Assembly (NCBI GenBank): GCA_020632595.1
Contig: JACKFF010000001.1
Span: 806,001 to 870,000 of the forward strand
Origin: Nitrospiraceae bacterium
GTDB lineage: Bacteria > Nitrospirota > Nitrospiria > Nitrospirales > UBA8639
DNA: 64,000 nucleotides
Direction of reading: 5' to 3'
Part shown: piece by piece, positions 35,823 to 44,594 of the stretch
Layout of the letters: each line of letters begins with the position of its first letter
How positions within the stretch are numbered: the first letter of the stretch is position 1
Notes under the pieces: model-generated
Told to the model about the DNA's origin: nothing
Databases searched by the model: none
The model's input: the letters and a program-made list of their open reading frames with translations, nothing else
Translations under genes and position numbers: made by a program

Positions 35823-36758
35823 TTAGGCGCAGTGCGACAGGACGTGAGCGTAGGATTCCTGATCCATCACATTCCACGTAGTAGCCTCAGGAACAATGCG
35901 CTTCACTAATCCCGTCAAAACTTTTCCTGGACCGATTTCCACGAAATGTGTGATGCCCATAAGCGCCATGGCCTGGATGGTTTCCTGCCACCGCACCGGA
36001 GAAGGCAATTGTCGAACAAGGGACTCACGAACCTCCTCCGCCGACAACAGGGCTTTGGCTTCCACATTATTAACCAACGGTACCTTTAAAGCAGACCACT
36101 TCAAAGAATCAATATCTTTTTTCAGCCTGTCAGCAGCAACCTGCATCAATGGAGTATGAACCGGGACACTGACCGGAAGCGGCATGACCCGCTTTGCTCC
36201 ACGCTTCTTGGCCAATTCTGCTGCATGCTCCACTGCGGCTTTTTCCCCGGCAATGACCGTTTGGCCTGGAGAATTGAAATTGGCTGGAGCCACAATGCCC
36301 ATTGATCCTGCTTCTTGACAGACACTTCGAACATCCTTTTCCGAAAGGCCTAAAATCGCGGCAACTAACCCGCTCCCAGGAGTCACGGCCTCGGCCATAT
36401 ACCGCGCGCGCTTTTGTACAAGATTAACCGCTTCTCCAAAATTCAGCGCGCCGGCCGCCACTAATGCGGCATATTCGCCTAAGCTATGACCGGCAACGGC
36501 AGCGGGAAGAAGGGGCCCATCACGGACCAGTTGAAATGCTGCGAGACTGGCCACCAGCAATGCCGGCTGCGTATATTCGGTTCTATTGAGTTGTTCTGAC
36601 GGCCCCTCAAAACACAACGCGGCGATATCATATCCCAAGATATCGGCGGCCTCCTTATAGAGGGCCTGAACCTCAGGACTCCTCTCAAAAAGAGTCTTGC
36701 CCATGCCAACAGACTGAGAGCCTTGCCCAGGAAACAGAAAACCAAAAACTGGGTTCAT
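35823..36758 (-). CDS. fabD: Malonyl-CoA:ACP transacylase
   Basis: Loads malonyl groups onto ACP; 311 residues. The GQGSQSVGMGK loop lies at the N-terminus, the nucleophile Ser in AGHSLGEYAALVAAG (about residue 92) and the catalytic His in PVSVPVHTPLM (about residue 200). It lies between fabI-type reductase and fabG, reading in the same direction. Confidence 0.96.
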   Translation of the reverse strand: MNPVFGFLFPGQGSQSVGMGKTLFERSPEVQALYKEAADILGYDIAALCFEGPSEQLNRTEYTQPALLVASLAAFQLVRDGPLLPAAVAGHSLGEYAALVAAGALNFGEAVNLVQKRARYMAEAVTPGSGLVAAILGLSEKDVRSVCQEAGSMGIVAPANFNSPGQTVIAGEKAAVEHAAELAKKRGAKRVMPLPVSVPVHTPLMQVAADRLKKDIDSLKWSALKVPLVNNVEAKALLSAEEVRESLVRQLPSPVRWQETIQAMALMGITHFVEIGPGKVLTGLVKRIVPEATTWNVMDQESYAHVLSHCA

Positions 36759-36832
36759 GCTTTTCGCTCACCCTCTAAAAAATGCCATAATTCAGAGGCA
36801 GTCCACCACATGGCTCCTCTCGCTTCCTGAAA

Positions 36833-37648
36833 CTAGTCAACAATAAACTCTCCACCATCCACACAAATCACATTTCCGGTGATCCAATGGGCCTTCGGAT
36901 GACTTAACAGTCCTAACGCATCGGCGACATCTTGGGTCGTGGTCAGTCGGTTTGAAGGATTTTTTCGTTTGGCTAAGGTCAGCATTTCATCAGAACCGGG
37001 TATTTTACGCAAAGCCGGAGTATCAGTGACACCTGCCATCAGCGAGTTTACTGTGATACCCAGAGGAGCCAGTTCCAGGGCTAATTGCCTCGTATGAGAT
37101 TCCAGGGCCGACTTTGCAGCGGAAACCGCCCCGTAGGTACGCCAGACACGTGCACCTCCGGCGCTGGTCATGGAAAAGATTCGACTCCCAGTTCTCAAAA
37201 ATTTTTGTGCCACTAAATCCTGTGTCCAATACACCAGACTATTAGCCATGACATCCAACGTCATGTCCATCTGTGCTTTATTAATGGCTTCTGCATGGGA
37301 TTCTGCAATATAGGGCTTCAGGGTCCCAAAAGCTAACGAATGTAAAAACACCCTGACACAGACCGGCTTACCGGATTCTTCCGCCCGTTGTTTCAGGGTC
37401 TTCAAAATGTCGACACGCTTTTCAGGATCAGCCGCATTGACATTGAAAAACAGGACCTCTCGGCCAAGTAAACGAATCTGCGACGCAATGCGCTCCGCAT
37501 TCGCTTGTGTTGATTTTCGATCAAGATGCACACCACAGATATTCAACCCTAAATTGGCCAGCTCCATAGCCGCCGCCTCTCCAAAACCACTAGAGACTCC
37601 TAGAATCAGCGCCCAATCATTTTCCCCCCATGAGGTGGTTCCAGACAT
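36833..37648 (-). CDS. fabI: Enoyl-ACP reductase (FabI/FabL-type short-chain dehydrogenase)
   Basis: Probably the last step of each fatty acid cycle, reducing trans-2-enoyl-ACP; 271 residues from the ATG at 37648. Motifs are GVSSGFGEAAAMELA for the cofactor, FLHSLAFGTLKPYI and TYGAVSAAKSALESH, where Tyr and Lys are six residues apart (Tyr-X6-Lys, as in FabI/FabL and unlike FabG). The cofactor loop SSGFGEA departs from classical FabI, so a FabL-like class is possible. GAGGGG precedes the ATG; a TTG eight codons earlier is less likely. It lies between fabH and fabD. Confidence 0.82.
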   Translation of the reverse strand: MSGTTSWGENDWALILGVSSGFGEAAAMELANLGLNICGVHLDRKSTQANAERIASQIRLLGREVLFFNVNAADPEKRVDILKTLKQRAEESGKPVCVRVFLHSLAFGTLKPYIAESHAEAINKAQMDMTLDVMANSLVYWTQDLVAQKFLRTGSRIFSMTSAGGARVWRTYGAVSAAKSALESHTRQLALELAPLGITVNSLMAGVTDTPALRKIPGSDEMLTLAKRKNPSNRLTTTQDVADALGLLSHPKAHWITGNVICVDGGEFIVD

Positions 37649-37769
37649 ATTTCCCCTCTCTTTAAAACCCAAAAAACTTTTGGTTTGTTCTTGTTGGAAG
37701 CCTCAGATTCTTCCTCTGCTTTTGTGCCAATAATTTCATTCAGGAAGGAGAAATCCGCCGGCAGTCACG

Positions 37770-38744
37770 TTACCAACGAACGACCGCTGAAGCCCAGGTA
37801 AGACCTGCACCAAATGCAGCCAACAGCACCACACTTCCTTTATGAATTCTTCCCTCCCGAACAGCCTGATCGAGCGCCAACGGAATCGATGCTGCAGAGG
37901 TATTACCAAATCGATCTAAATTTATCATCAACTTTTCCCGACCCAACCCCAATCGCTGGCTCACCGCATTCAATATCCGCATATTGGCCTGATGAGGAAT
38001 GAACAGATCGACATCGTCCATTGCTAATTTATTGGCCTCTAATGCCTCTTTGGTGGCCTCTTCCATGGATTTAACAGCAATTTTAAATGTTTCATTGCCC
38101 TTCATTTTTATAAAACACCGTTTTTCCTGAAGAACCTCTTTGGATGCCGGTTCCCGCGATCCGCCTCCAGGCACCTGAATCATATCCGAGAGTCCGCCAT
38201 TGGCATGCAAATGGGTGGAAAGGATTCCCGAACCTTCAGTGCCTTGTCCTACCACCACCGCCCCAGCCCCGTCGCCAAATAAGACGCACGTATTGCGATC
38301 GGTCCAATCGGTTATCGCCGACATAACTTCGGAACCAATGACCAATACGTGCCGCATACCATTTTTCACATAGGCGTCTGCGATAGCCAACGCATAGATA
38401 AACCCGCAGCAGGCGGCGGAAATATCACACGCCGCTGCCCGATTCGCTCCTAACCGATGTTGGATGAGACAGGCAGTGGAAGGCAGAGGGGAATCACCTG
38501 TACAGGTGGCGACAAGGATCAGGTCGATCTCGGATGGGGCCACATCAGCATCTATTAACGCACGCTGAGCCGCCTCAACCGCTAAATCGGAACAGGCCTG
38601 CCCCGGGTCAACCACTCGGCGCTCCCTGATCCCTGTCCGTTCAATAATCCAGGTATCAGAGGTCTCAACCATGCGTTCTAAATCCGCATTGGTCAAGACT
38701 CGCTTGGGAACATAGGCCCCTGTCCCTAAAATCAGACTATTCAT
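37770..38744 (-). CDS. fabH: Beta-ketoacyl-ACP synthase III
   Basis: Starts fatty acid synthesis by condensing acyl-CoA with malonyl-ACP; 324 residues. The catalytic triad is visible: Cys in ISAACCGFIYALAIAD (about residue 113), His in FIPHQANMRILNAV and Asn in RFGNTSAASIPLAL. The N-terminus (GTGAYVPKRVLTNADLERMV) is typical. It follows plsX. Confidence 0.97.
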   Translation of the reverse strand: MNSLILGTGAYVPKRVLTNADLERMVETSDTWIIERTGIRERRVVDPGQACSDLAVEAAQRALIDADVAPSEIDLILVATCTGDSPLPSTACLIQHRLGANRAAACDISAACCGFIYALAIADAYVKNGMRHVLVIGSEVMSAITDWTDRNTCVLFGDGAGAVVVGQGTEGSGILSTHLHANGGLSDMIQVPGGGSREPASKEVLQEKRCFIKMKGNETFKIAVKSMEEATKEALEANKLAMDDVDLFIPHQANMRILNAVSQRLGLGREKLMINLDRFGNTSAASIPLALDQAVREGRIHKGSVVLLAAFGAGLTWASAVVRW

Positions 38745-38765
38745 ATATGAAACACCGTGTTGAAC

Positions 38766-39761
38766 TCACCTGCATCCTTGGGCAATATCACCTTGGATTT
38801 CTTCAATCAAGCCGCCTTCCGCTAAAGCCTGAGCTCGAAGAATAGCATTCTTGATCGCCTTGGAGGAGGAACGACCATGACAGATCATACTGATACCTTC
38901 AACCCCTAAAAGTGGAGCCCCGCCGAATTCGGCATAATCGGTTTTTCTCCGTAACCGCAGAAGGGGGCCGGCCACAAACAGATAGGAAAGTCGACCCAGA
39001 GCTGACTGGGCAATTTCTTTCATCAGCATTTTTTTTATCGCATCCGCCAATCCTTCAGAAATTTTCAAGGCCACATTTCCAATAAATCCATCGGTCACTA
39101 TGACATCGGCATTCCCACTATAAACATCTCGTCCTTCAACATTACCAATGAAATTAATAGGGCTATCTTTCAACAATTTAAAGGTTTCTTTGGTGACTTC
39201 ATTCCCTTTTGTGTCTTCTTCACCAATACTCAATAGACCTACCCTTGGACGATCAGTTCCCAGGAGATGCCTCCCATATTCATGCCCCATGATTCCGAAC
39301 TGGAAGAGCTGTCTGGCCGTACAATCAACAGTAGCGCCCACATCGAGCATGATGGCCTTACCCTGGCGAGTCGGCAATGTCGCGGCGATTGCCGGCCGTT
39401 CTACCCCCTGGATCAATCCCAAAAGAAAAAATGCTGACACCATCGTAGCGCCCGTATTTCCTGCACTCACCAATGCGTCGGCGTGTTTATTTTTGACTAA
39501 TTCTGTAGCTTTCCATATGGAAGAATCTCGTTTTTTTCTGGCAATCAACGCAGGAGATTCATGCATATCCACAACCTGTGGCGCATGAAAAATCTCTATG
39601 CCGGCCTTGGTGCCGCCCAGTTTGTCCAGATGAGATTGGAGAGAGGGTTCGTCCCCGACCAGGATAATCGAGAGAGAGGATTCCCTTGTAGCCTGTATGG
39701 CTCCTTCGACATTGGGAGATAATCCATGATCCCCCCCCATCGCGTCCACGGCTATTTTCAT
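38766..39761 (-). CDS. plsX: Phosphate acyltransferase PlsX
   Basis: Makes acyl-phosphate from acyl-ACP, linking fatty acid and phospholipid synthesis; 331 residues. MKIAVDAMGGDHG at the N-terminus, SAGNTGATM, LDVGATVDCTARQL and YAEFGGAPLLGVEG are family signatures. The rpmF-plsX-fabH order is widely conserved. Confidence 0.96.
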   Translation of the reverse strand: MKIAVDAMGGDHGLSPNVEGAIQATRESSLSIILVGDEPSLQSHLDKLGGTKAGIEIFHAPQVVDMHESPALIARKKRDSSIWKATELVKNKHADALVSAGNTGATMVSAFFLLGLIQGVERPAIAATLPTRQGKAIMLDVGATVDCTARQLFQFGIMGHEYGRHLLGTDRPRVGLLSIGEEDTKGNEVTKETFKLLKDSPINFIGNVEGRDVYSGNADVIVTDGFIGNVALKISEGLADAIKKMLMKEIAQSALGRLSYLFVAGPLLRLRRKTDYAEFGGAPLLGVEGISMICHGRSSSKAIKNAILRAQALAEGGLIEEIQGDIAQGCR

Positions 39762-39806
39762 GGGTTTGGTGTTAAAAGATGGCTGACTCGAGTAGGAAAA
39801 TACCGT

Positions 39807-39989
39807 TTATCCCTCTTCAACCGAGATGATAGCGATACCCTTATAGGTTCCACAATTTAAACATGTCGTATGAGATGGCTTGGGCTCATGACATTGAGGG
39901 CACGTAGACAAATTTGGCGGGGTGAGCTTGAGATGAGATCGCCTCTTATCTCTACGGGCTTTAGAAATTTTGTGTTTAGGATTTGCCAT
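39807..39989 (-). CDS. rpmF: Ribosomal protein L32
   Basis: Small large-subunit protein, 60 residues. MANPKHKISKARRDKRRSH opens it. Two Cys pairs (CPQCHEPK and CLNCGTYKG) make the zinc-binding form. It sits between the DUF177 gene and plsX. Confidence 0.96.
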   Translation of the reverse strand: MANPKHKISKARRDKRRSHLKLTPPNLSTCPQCHEPKPSHTTCLNCGTYKGIAIISVEEG

Positions 39990-40027
39990 ATTAGTCCAAC
40001 TTTTCAGTTAAGGGGTGACTGTTGCCT

Positions 40028-40651
40028 TCACGATCCTCTTCGAACAGAAACAGAGGAGCGCTTGGATGGATTTCTTTTTGATTTTGTTTGCTGGAAATTT
40101 GGCACTGGTGCTGAGCTAGTCACTGGGGTACAACACCCGCATATGCCATCATTTAAATTGCTCCCGCATACTTGGCACAATCCGAGGCAGTTTTCATTAC
40201 ATAAAGATTGAAGGGGGGTAGCAAGAATAAGCTGCTCTCGAATAGCCGGAAGAAGGTCGATGTCATTTCCTGTAATAGGGTATACATCATCTTCCTCCGT
40301 CGCATTCTCATCGATGGATTTGTCGCGTCCCTTTCCCCCTTTTCCTTTATCCCTGTGCGGCACAATCACATTGACCGCTTTCACGGCCTTTTTAAATTCC
40401 GCTTCACACGACAGGGATACATCTTCCTCAAATTGATCCAGGCAACGCACACATTCCCTGGCCATCCTTCCAGATATTTTCCCTTGAAAATGTGCTGACC
40501 GCTCCCCGGTCAGAAACAGGTCTCCATGACAAATTAAGTTTCCAATAGGGATTCCCTCATCATGGGAGAGCAATAGGTCCGAAGGCGTAACCTCATGATG
40601 AATTTGAAGACCTGTTGGTGGAACATCAAGTAGATTGATGGTTATAGACAT
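40028..40651 (-). CDS. DUF177/YceD family protein
   Basis: A 207-residue protein of the YceD/DUF177 family, found next to rpmF across bacteria and linked in E. coli to 23S rRNA accumulation. The core is CVRCLDQFEEDVSLSCEAEF, followed by a Lys/Asp-rich insert, and LCNENCLGLCQVCGSNLNDG near the end, which holds four cysteines suited to metal binding. The Ser/Lys-rich tail is not conserved. It is 38 bases upstream of rpmF. Confidence 0.85.
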   Translation of the reverse strand: MSITINLLDVPPTGLQIHHEVTPSDLLLSHDEGIPIGNLICHGDLFLTGERSAHFQGKISGRMARECVRCLDQFEEDVSLSCEAEFKKAVKAVNVIVPHRDKGKGGKGRDKSIDENATEEDDVYPITGNDIDLLPAIREQLILATPLQSLCNENCLGLCQVCGSNLNDGICGCCTPVTSSAPVPNFQQTKSKRNPSKRSSVSVRRGS

Positions 40652-40701
40652 TTAACAACCACACCTTTCTACCTGCCCCATTTCGAAGAATACTGGTGAT
40701 C

Positions 40702-40929
40702 TCAGTGTTCTTCTGCAAATGAAAGGATAGCCACATGCCTGGCACGCTTAATCGCTTGGGTTAACTTTCTTTGATGCCGCAAGCAATTTCCGGAGGTCCG
40801 ACGAGGAATAATTCGTCCGCGTTCCGTGAGAAAATTCCTCAATAAATTTGAATCCTTGTAATCCAATGGCGTCTTATCGAAGCAAAAGCGGCACACTCTT
40901 TTCCGCTGAAACAATCGTCCTTTTTCCAC
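40702..40929 (-). CDS. rpsR: Ribosomal protein S18
   Basis: Small-subunit protein S18, 75 residues, a partner of S6 on the platform. Recognised by RVCRFCFDKTPLDYKD, LLRNFLTERGRIIPRRTSG and LTQAIKRARHVAIL. The Cys pair CRFC suggests a zinc-type form. It follows ssb in the classical rpsF-ssb-rpsR order. Confidence 0.95.
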   Translation of the reverse strand: MEKGRLFQRKRVCRFCFDKTPLDYKDSNLLRNFLTERGRIIPRRTSGNCLRHQRKLTQAIKRARHVAILSFAEEH

Positions 40930-40952
40930 AGAAACCTCTCCTAGGCTAAAAA

Positions 40953-41363
40953 TTAGGGCATGGGGTCTGGATAATACTCTTCCGGATCATAAGTAGACTC
41001 CTCACTCACTCCTGCCCCAGAGGTACCCGAGGAGGACTTTTTCGGCAAGAACGTTACTGTTTGAGCAACGACTTCATGTTTGCTTCTCTTCTGCCCGTCA
41101 TCCGTTTCCCACCGCCGTTGTTGTAGGCGACCATCAACGATGGCTCCATCACCTTTATTGAGGTACTGACCACAATGTTCAGCTTGTCGCCCAAACACGA
41201 CAATATCAACATAACATACCTCTTCTTTTTGATCATCGGCCTGACGATATCGACGGTTGACCGCTAACGGGAAATTAACCACAGGTGTGCCGCTGGGTGT
41301 ATACCGAAGCTCGGGATCTCTAGTCAGATTTCCAATCAATATGACTTTATTGAATCCCACCAT
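40953..41363 (-). CDS. ssb: Single-stranded DNA-binding protein
   Basis: SSB, 136 residues from the ATG at 41363. The OB fold is clear (FNKVILIGNLTRDPELRYTP, VNFPLAVNRR, DIVVFGRQAEHCGQYLNKGD) and the acidic tail ends in EEYYPDPMP rather than the DDDIPF of E. coli. GGAGG stands nine bases before this ATG; for the ATG at 41372 it would be directly adjacent, so that start is rejected. The start overlaps the end of rpsF by 17 bases. Confidence 0.94.
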   Translation of the reverse strand: MVGFNKVILIGNLTRDPELRYTPSGTPVVNFPLAVNRRYRQADDQKEEVCYVDIVVFGRQAEHCGQYLNKGDGAIVDGRLQQRRWETDDGQKRSKHEVVAQTVTFLPKKSSSGTSGAGVSEESTYDPEEYYPDPMP

Positions 41364-41694
41364 CTTCTGCATCCTCCACACTGGCCTCACCTACGGCTAC
41401 CAAATCACTTGGGTTCAGCCGGACCGTCATAAACTTCATCACCAGATCTTCCATACGCTGAAAGCGCTCCAACTCAAAAACGACCGTAGGGGGGCCTTCA
41501 AATTGAACTGTAACATAGGTCCCCTTTCGCTCATGTTGAATATCATAGGCCAGCTTCTTTTTCCCGCTATTCTCCAATTTTAAAATGTTCGCTCCAGCCT
41601 GATTCAGAACTTCCTTCATTTTTTCAATCACCCGCTCATTTTCTGTTTCCGCTTGAACGGGCCGAAGAATACACAGTGATTCATACAGTTTCAT
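41347..41694 (-). CDS. rpsF: Ribosomal protein S6
   Basis: Small-subunit protein S6, 115 residues from the ATG at 41694. MKLYESLCILRPVQAET, LENSGKKKLAYDIQHERKG and RFQRMEDLVMKFMTVRL fit the family. The acidic tail is common. AGGAAAGG precedes the ATG. An open extension to 41778 runs into the promoter region and is rejected. Confidence 0.93.
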   Translation of the reverse strand: MKLYESLCILRPVQAETENERVIEKMKEVLNQAGANILKLENSGKKKLAYDIQHERKGTYVTVQFEGPPTVVFELERFQRMEDLVMKFMTVRLNPSDLVAVGEASVEDAEDGGIQ

Positions 41695-41768
41695 ACGTAA
41701 CCTTTCCTCTGACAGTATTTTTCTAGTTTTCAGGCAGAGCAATCGTGTTGTATCACAAAAGGGGACAC

Positions 41769-41798
41769 AAGCTACCATAGGGTAAATTGGAGTGTCAA
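41769..41798 (-). promoter_or_regulatory. Candidate promoter of rpsF-ssb-rpsR and the downstream fab genes
   Basis: On the minus strand a perfect TTGACA (41793-41798) is followed after 18 bases by TAGCTT (41769-41774), about 75 bases before the rpsF ATG. Short gaps from rpsF through rpmF and plsX make it a plausible start for the whole cluster. Confidence 0.5.
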
Positions 41799-42193
41799 AC
41801 TCCTTTTAGGAATAGAAACGGCCAATTCCGAACCTAAAAGCCTGGCATGGTTTCTCAGTGAACATGGGCTGCTTTAACACTTAAAAACAAGCGGAAGACG
41901 GTCGAATTCTAATATCCCTACCCAAAACGGCATACTGGTCTCTCTCCTAAAGAGGCCACTTCCTAAACAGTCGAAAATCCGCTTCCCCCTTCATCTAATC
42001 TCAATGTCCAAATGAATCCTAATTCAGGTCAGCGGGATTACAACCGCTCGCATTCGAAGCTTTTTGAGAAACCAAGGTCATTTCACTAATCAAAGAGCCG
42101 GGAAATGAGAGAGGCTGCCTCAGCTCTTGTCCACGAATTTAACGGGATGGGTTGATCCACTTCTGTCCGGCGGATTGGTCAATACACAAATAT
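41799..42193. other. Gap between pth and rpsF promoter, no gene
   Basis: About 400 bases without a credible frame. A small nested hairpin around 42102-42135 (AGAGC/GCTCT outside, GAGG/CCTC inside) lies after pth and may slow or stop transcription, but has no T-run. No tRNA or known RNA motif was recognised. Confidence 0.55.
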
Positions 42194-42772
42194 TCACAGA
42201 CCTGTCTCAGAGGACCGCACATGAAATCGATTCATGGCAATAGCCGGCCCTTCACAAATTAAACATTCCAACGCATCAACGGCTTTCGGAAGAATTGAGA
42301 CAACCTGCTCCCACTCTTCTGATGAAAATGGTGAAAGCACAAAGTTCGCAGGGCTCGTATGATTCTGAGGACGTCCTATGCCAACCTTAACCCTGGAGAA
42401 TTCTTCCGTTTCCAGGCAGGACAAAACAGAACGCAGACCATTATGACCACCAGCACCACCTCGGGTTTTGATCTTGAGCATTCCCAGAGACAGGTCCAGA
42501 TCGTCGTGGACAACAATGAGATCAGGCGAATTGGGAGACAACTTCTGAAGAACAGACCGGACTGCCACCCCAGCTTGGTTCATCCACGCAAGAGGAAGAA
42601 GAAGCAAAACCGGATGGCCTTTAACTTCACCTTTTCCAAGAAACCCATCCTCTTGCTTGGCCCACGTCACACGCCAACGATCCGCCGCTTTCTCAAGAAC
42701 CATCCAGCCCAGGTTGTGTCGCGTGTATTTGTAGGACTCTCCCGGGTTTCCAAGTCCCACCAACACATGCAA
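42194..42772 (-). CDS. pth: Peptidyl-tRNA hydrolase
   Basis: Recycles peptidyl-tRNA; 192 residues. VGLGNPGESYKYTRHNLGWMV carries the active-site His near residue 20. LLLPLAWMNQAG, IVVHDDLDLSLGMLKIK and GGAGGHNGLRSVLSCL are also family blocks. It ends three bases before nothing but overlaps no neighbour; the L25 gene stop is just upstream, giving the common ctc-pth pair. Confidence 0.96.
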   Translation of the reverse strand: MHVLVGLGNPGESYKYTRHNLGWMVLEKAADRWRVTWAKQEDGFLGKGEVKGHPVLLLLPLAWMNQAGVAVRSVLQKLSPNSPDLIVVHDDLDLSLGMLKIKTRGGAGGHNGLRSVLSCLETEEFSRVKVGIGRPQNHTSPANFVLSPFSSEEWEQVVSILPKAVDALECLICEGPAIAMNRFHVRSSETGL

Positions 42773-42775
42773 GGG

Positions 42776-43495
42776 CTACTTCTTGCCTTCCTTCGCCTTA
42801 CTATCTGACGCGGCCTTCGTTTTATCTGCCGCCGCAACAGCCCCTCCAGTGGCAGCCCCCTCGGCAGCTTTTTCCGCAGTAGCAACAGGAGCCACCCCTT
42901 CAGCCACCTCGCGAGCCAAGAGGGACTCTAATTTCGCTTCAGACATTTTCGTGGCAACATGGGCAACCATGAGATCCTCGTCATCCAAAATCTTGAGACC
43001 TGTCGGGACTGTAACTTCCTTCACATGTATACCGTCACCAATCCCAAATCCTGATGCATCGATTTCAATGTGATCCGGAATTTGAGCCGGTAAACACTCA
43101 ATATGAAGTTCGCGCATGACCTGATGCAAAATACCGCCTTCTTTCACACCAACAGGGACTTCTCCGATTATCGTCACGGGGACTTTAACGCGAATGGCTT
43201 TTTTCATCGAGACTTCAAAGAGATCCACATGAAGAATCGCCCCGGTAATGGGATCAATTTGGTGGTCTTGAAGGACGGCGATCCGTTCTTGCCCACCGGA
43301 AATCCGAACAGTCAGCAACCCAGTGTGGCCAACCTGAGAAATCACCAGATTACGAGCCGTCTTATGGTCCATGGCCACAAATTCAGACTTCCCTCCTCCA
43401 TATAGAACTCCAGGAATTTTCCCTTGTCGCCGTAGTTGCCGCGCCACGCCTTTTCCAGCCTGATCCCGTTTTTCAACTTCAAGTTCATATTTCAT
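42776..43495 (-). CDS. rplY: Ribosomal protein L25 (Ctc type)
   Basis: 5S rRNA-binding protein of the long TL5/Ctc form, 239 residues. The N-terminal L25 domain (GKGVARQLRRQGKIPGVLYG, HVDLFEVSMKKAIRVKVPV) is followed by the TL5 beta domain, and then an Ala/Lys-rich low-complexity tail. It lies between prs and pth with three bases to the pth start. Confidence 0.94.
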   Translation of the reverse strand: MKYELEVEKRDQAGKGVARQLRRQGKIPGVLYGGGKSEFVAMDHKTARNLVISQVGHTGLLTVRISGGQERIAVLQDHQIDPITGAILHVDLFEVSMKKAIRVKVPVTIIGEVPVGVKEGGILHQVMRELHIECLPAQIPDHIEIDASGFGIGDGIHVKEVTVPTGLKILDDEDLMVAHVATKMSEAKLESLLAREVAEGVAPVATAEKAAEGAATGGAVAAADKTKAASDSKAKEGKK

Positions 43496-43540
43496 CGTCT
43501 TGCCCTTTTTTAAATGAGAGTGAATGAAAAGTTAGCTAAT

Positions 43541-44482
43541 TTATACAAACAAGGATGTCACCGACTCTTCACGATGAATCCTCAAAATCGCCTCACCCAA
43601 CAAAGGAGCAACGGTGAGAGTCTTCAGTTTTGGACATTGCTGATCCTTCCCATTTAAAGGAATGGTGTTTGTGACCATTACCTCACGGAGACAAGACGAT
43701 TGCAACCTCTCCAGTGCTGGACCGGACAGGACTGCATGGGTACTCCCAGCCCAGGCCGACAACGCTCCGTTATCCATACAGGTTTGAGCTGTCTGTACAA
43801 TGGTTCCCGCCGTATCAATCATGTCATCAAACAATAACGCATGCTTATCCTGAACATCCCCAATAATATTCATCACTTCAGCCTGATTCGGCGATTCCCG
43901 CCGCTTATCGATAATCGCGAGAGAGGAATTCAGTCGTTTGGCAAATGCTCTCGCTCGCTCGACCCCTCCCGCATCAGGGGAAACGATCACCAAATCAGAG
44001 ACATTTTGCTTTTTAATATAGTCCAACATCACAGGCATGGCATAAAGGTGATCAACGGGAATATTGAAGAATCCTTGAATCGGTCCGGCATGAAGATCCA
44101 TGGTCAGAATCCGATTCGCGCCGGCTGCGGTGATCAAATCCGCAATTAATTTGGCACTTATGGGCACCCGGGGTTGATCTTTTCGATCCTGCCTCCCATA
44201 TCCGTAATAAGGAATGACCGCCGTGATCCTGGAAGCTGATGATCGTTTGACTGCATCGATCAGGAGCAACAACTCCATAATCGAAGTATTCACCGGGTGG
44301 CAGCAGGATTGAATCAGAAAAACATCGCCTCCCCGCACATTCTCATCAATTCTAACCCTGATCTCTCCATCACTAAAGGTTGTAACCGTTGCCTGACTCA
44401 AATCCTGCCCGATATACTGGGCAATTTCTTTGGCCAACGCAAGGTTGGAGTTACCCGTGATCAATTTTAAATCTCTGAGCAT
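43541..44482 (-). CDS. prs: Ribose-phosphate pyrophosphokinase (PRPP synthase)
   Basis: Makes PRPP from ribose-5-phosphate and ATP; 313 residues. Visible motifs are FSDGEIRVRIDENVRG, YYGYGRQDRKDQPRVPI (ATP site), MDLHAGPIQGFFNIPVDHLY and the PRPP loop LFDDMIDTAGTIVQT. It lies in the conserved ispE-prs-ctc-pth order, with its own candidate promoter between ispE and prs. Confidence 0.97.
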   Translation of the reverse strand: MLRDLKLITGNSNLALAKEIAQYIGQDLSQATVTTFSDGEIRVRIDENVRGGDVFLIQSCCHPVNTSIMELLLLIDAVKRSSASRITAVIPYYGYGRQDRKDQPRVPISAKLIADLITAAGANRILTMDLHAGPIQGFFNIPVDHLYAMPVMLDYIKKQNVSDLVIVSPDAGGVERARAFAKRLNSSLAIIDKRRESPNQAEVMNIIGDVQDKHALLFDDMIDTAGTIVQTAQTCMDNGALSAWAGSTHAVLSGPALERLQSSCLREVMVTNTIPLNGKDQQCPKLKTLTVAPLLGEAILRIHREESVTSLFV

Positions 44483-44549
44483 GGCGGTAGTCTCAACTTG
44501 CCTAGGTGAACCTGAACCGTAGCAGATTTTCAGGAAAAAAAGCAGAGCA

Positions 44550-44579
44550 AAGGTAATTCTACGATTGGCGGCTTGTCAA
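44550..44579 (-). promoter_or_regulatory. Candidate promoter upstream of prs
   Basis: Perfect TTGACA (44574-44579, minus strand) and TACCTT (44550-44555) with an 18-base spacer, about 70 bases upstream of the prs start and just after the ispE stop. The -10 box is weak. Confidence 0.4.
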
Positions 44580-44594
44580 CTCAAATCACTCAAT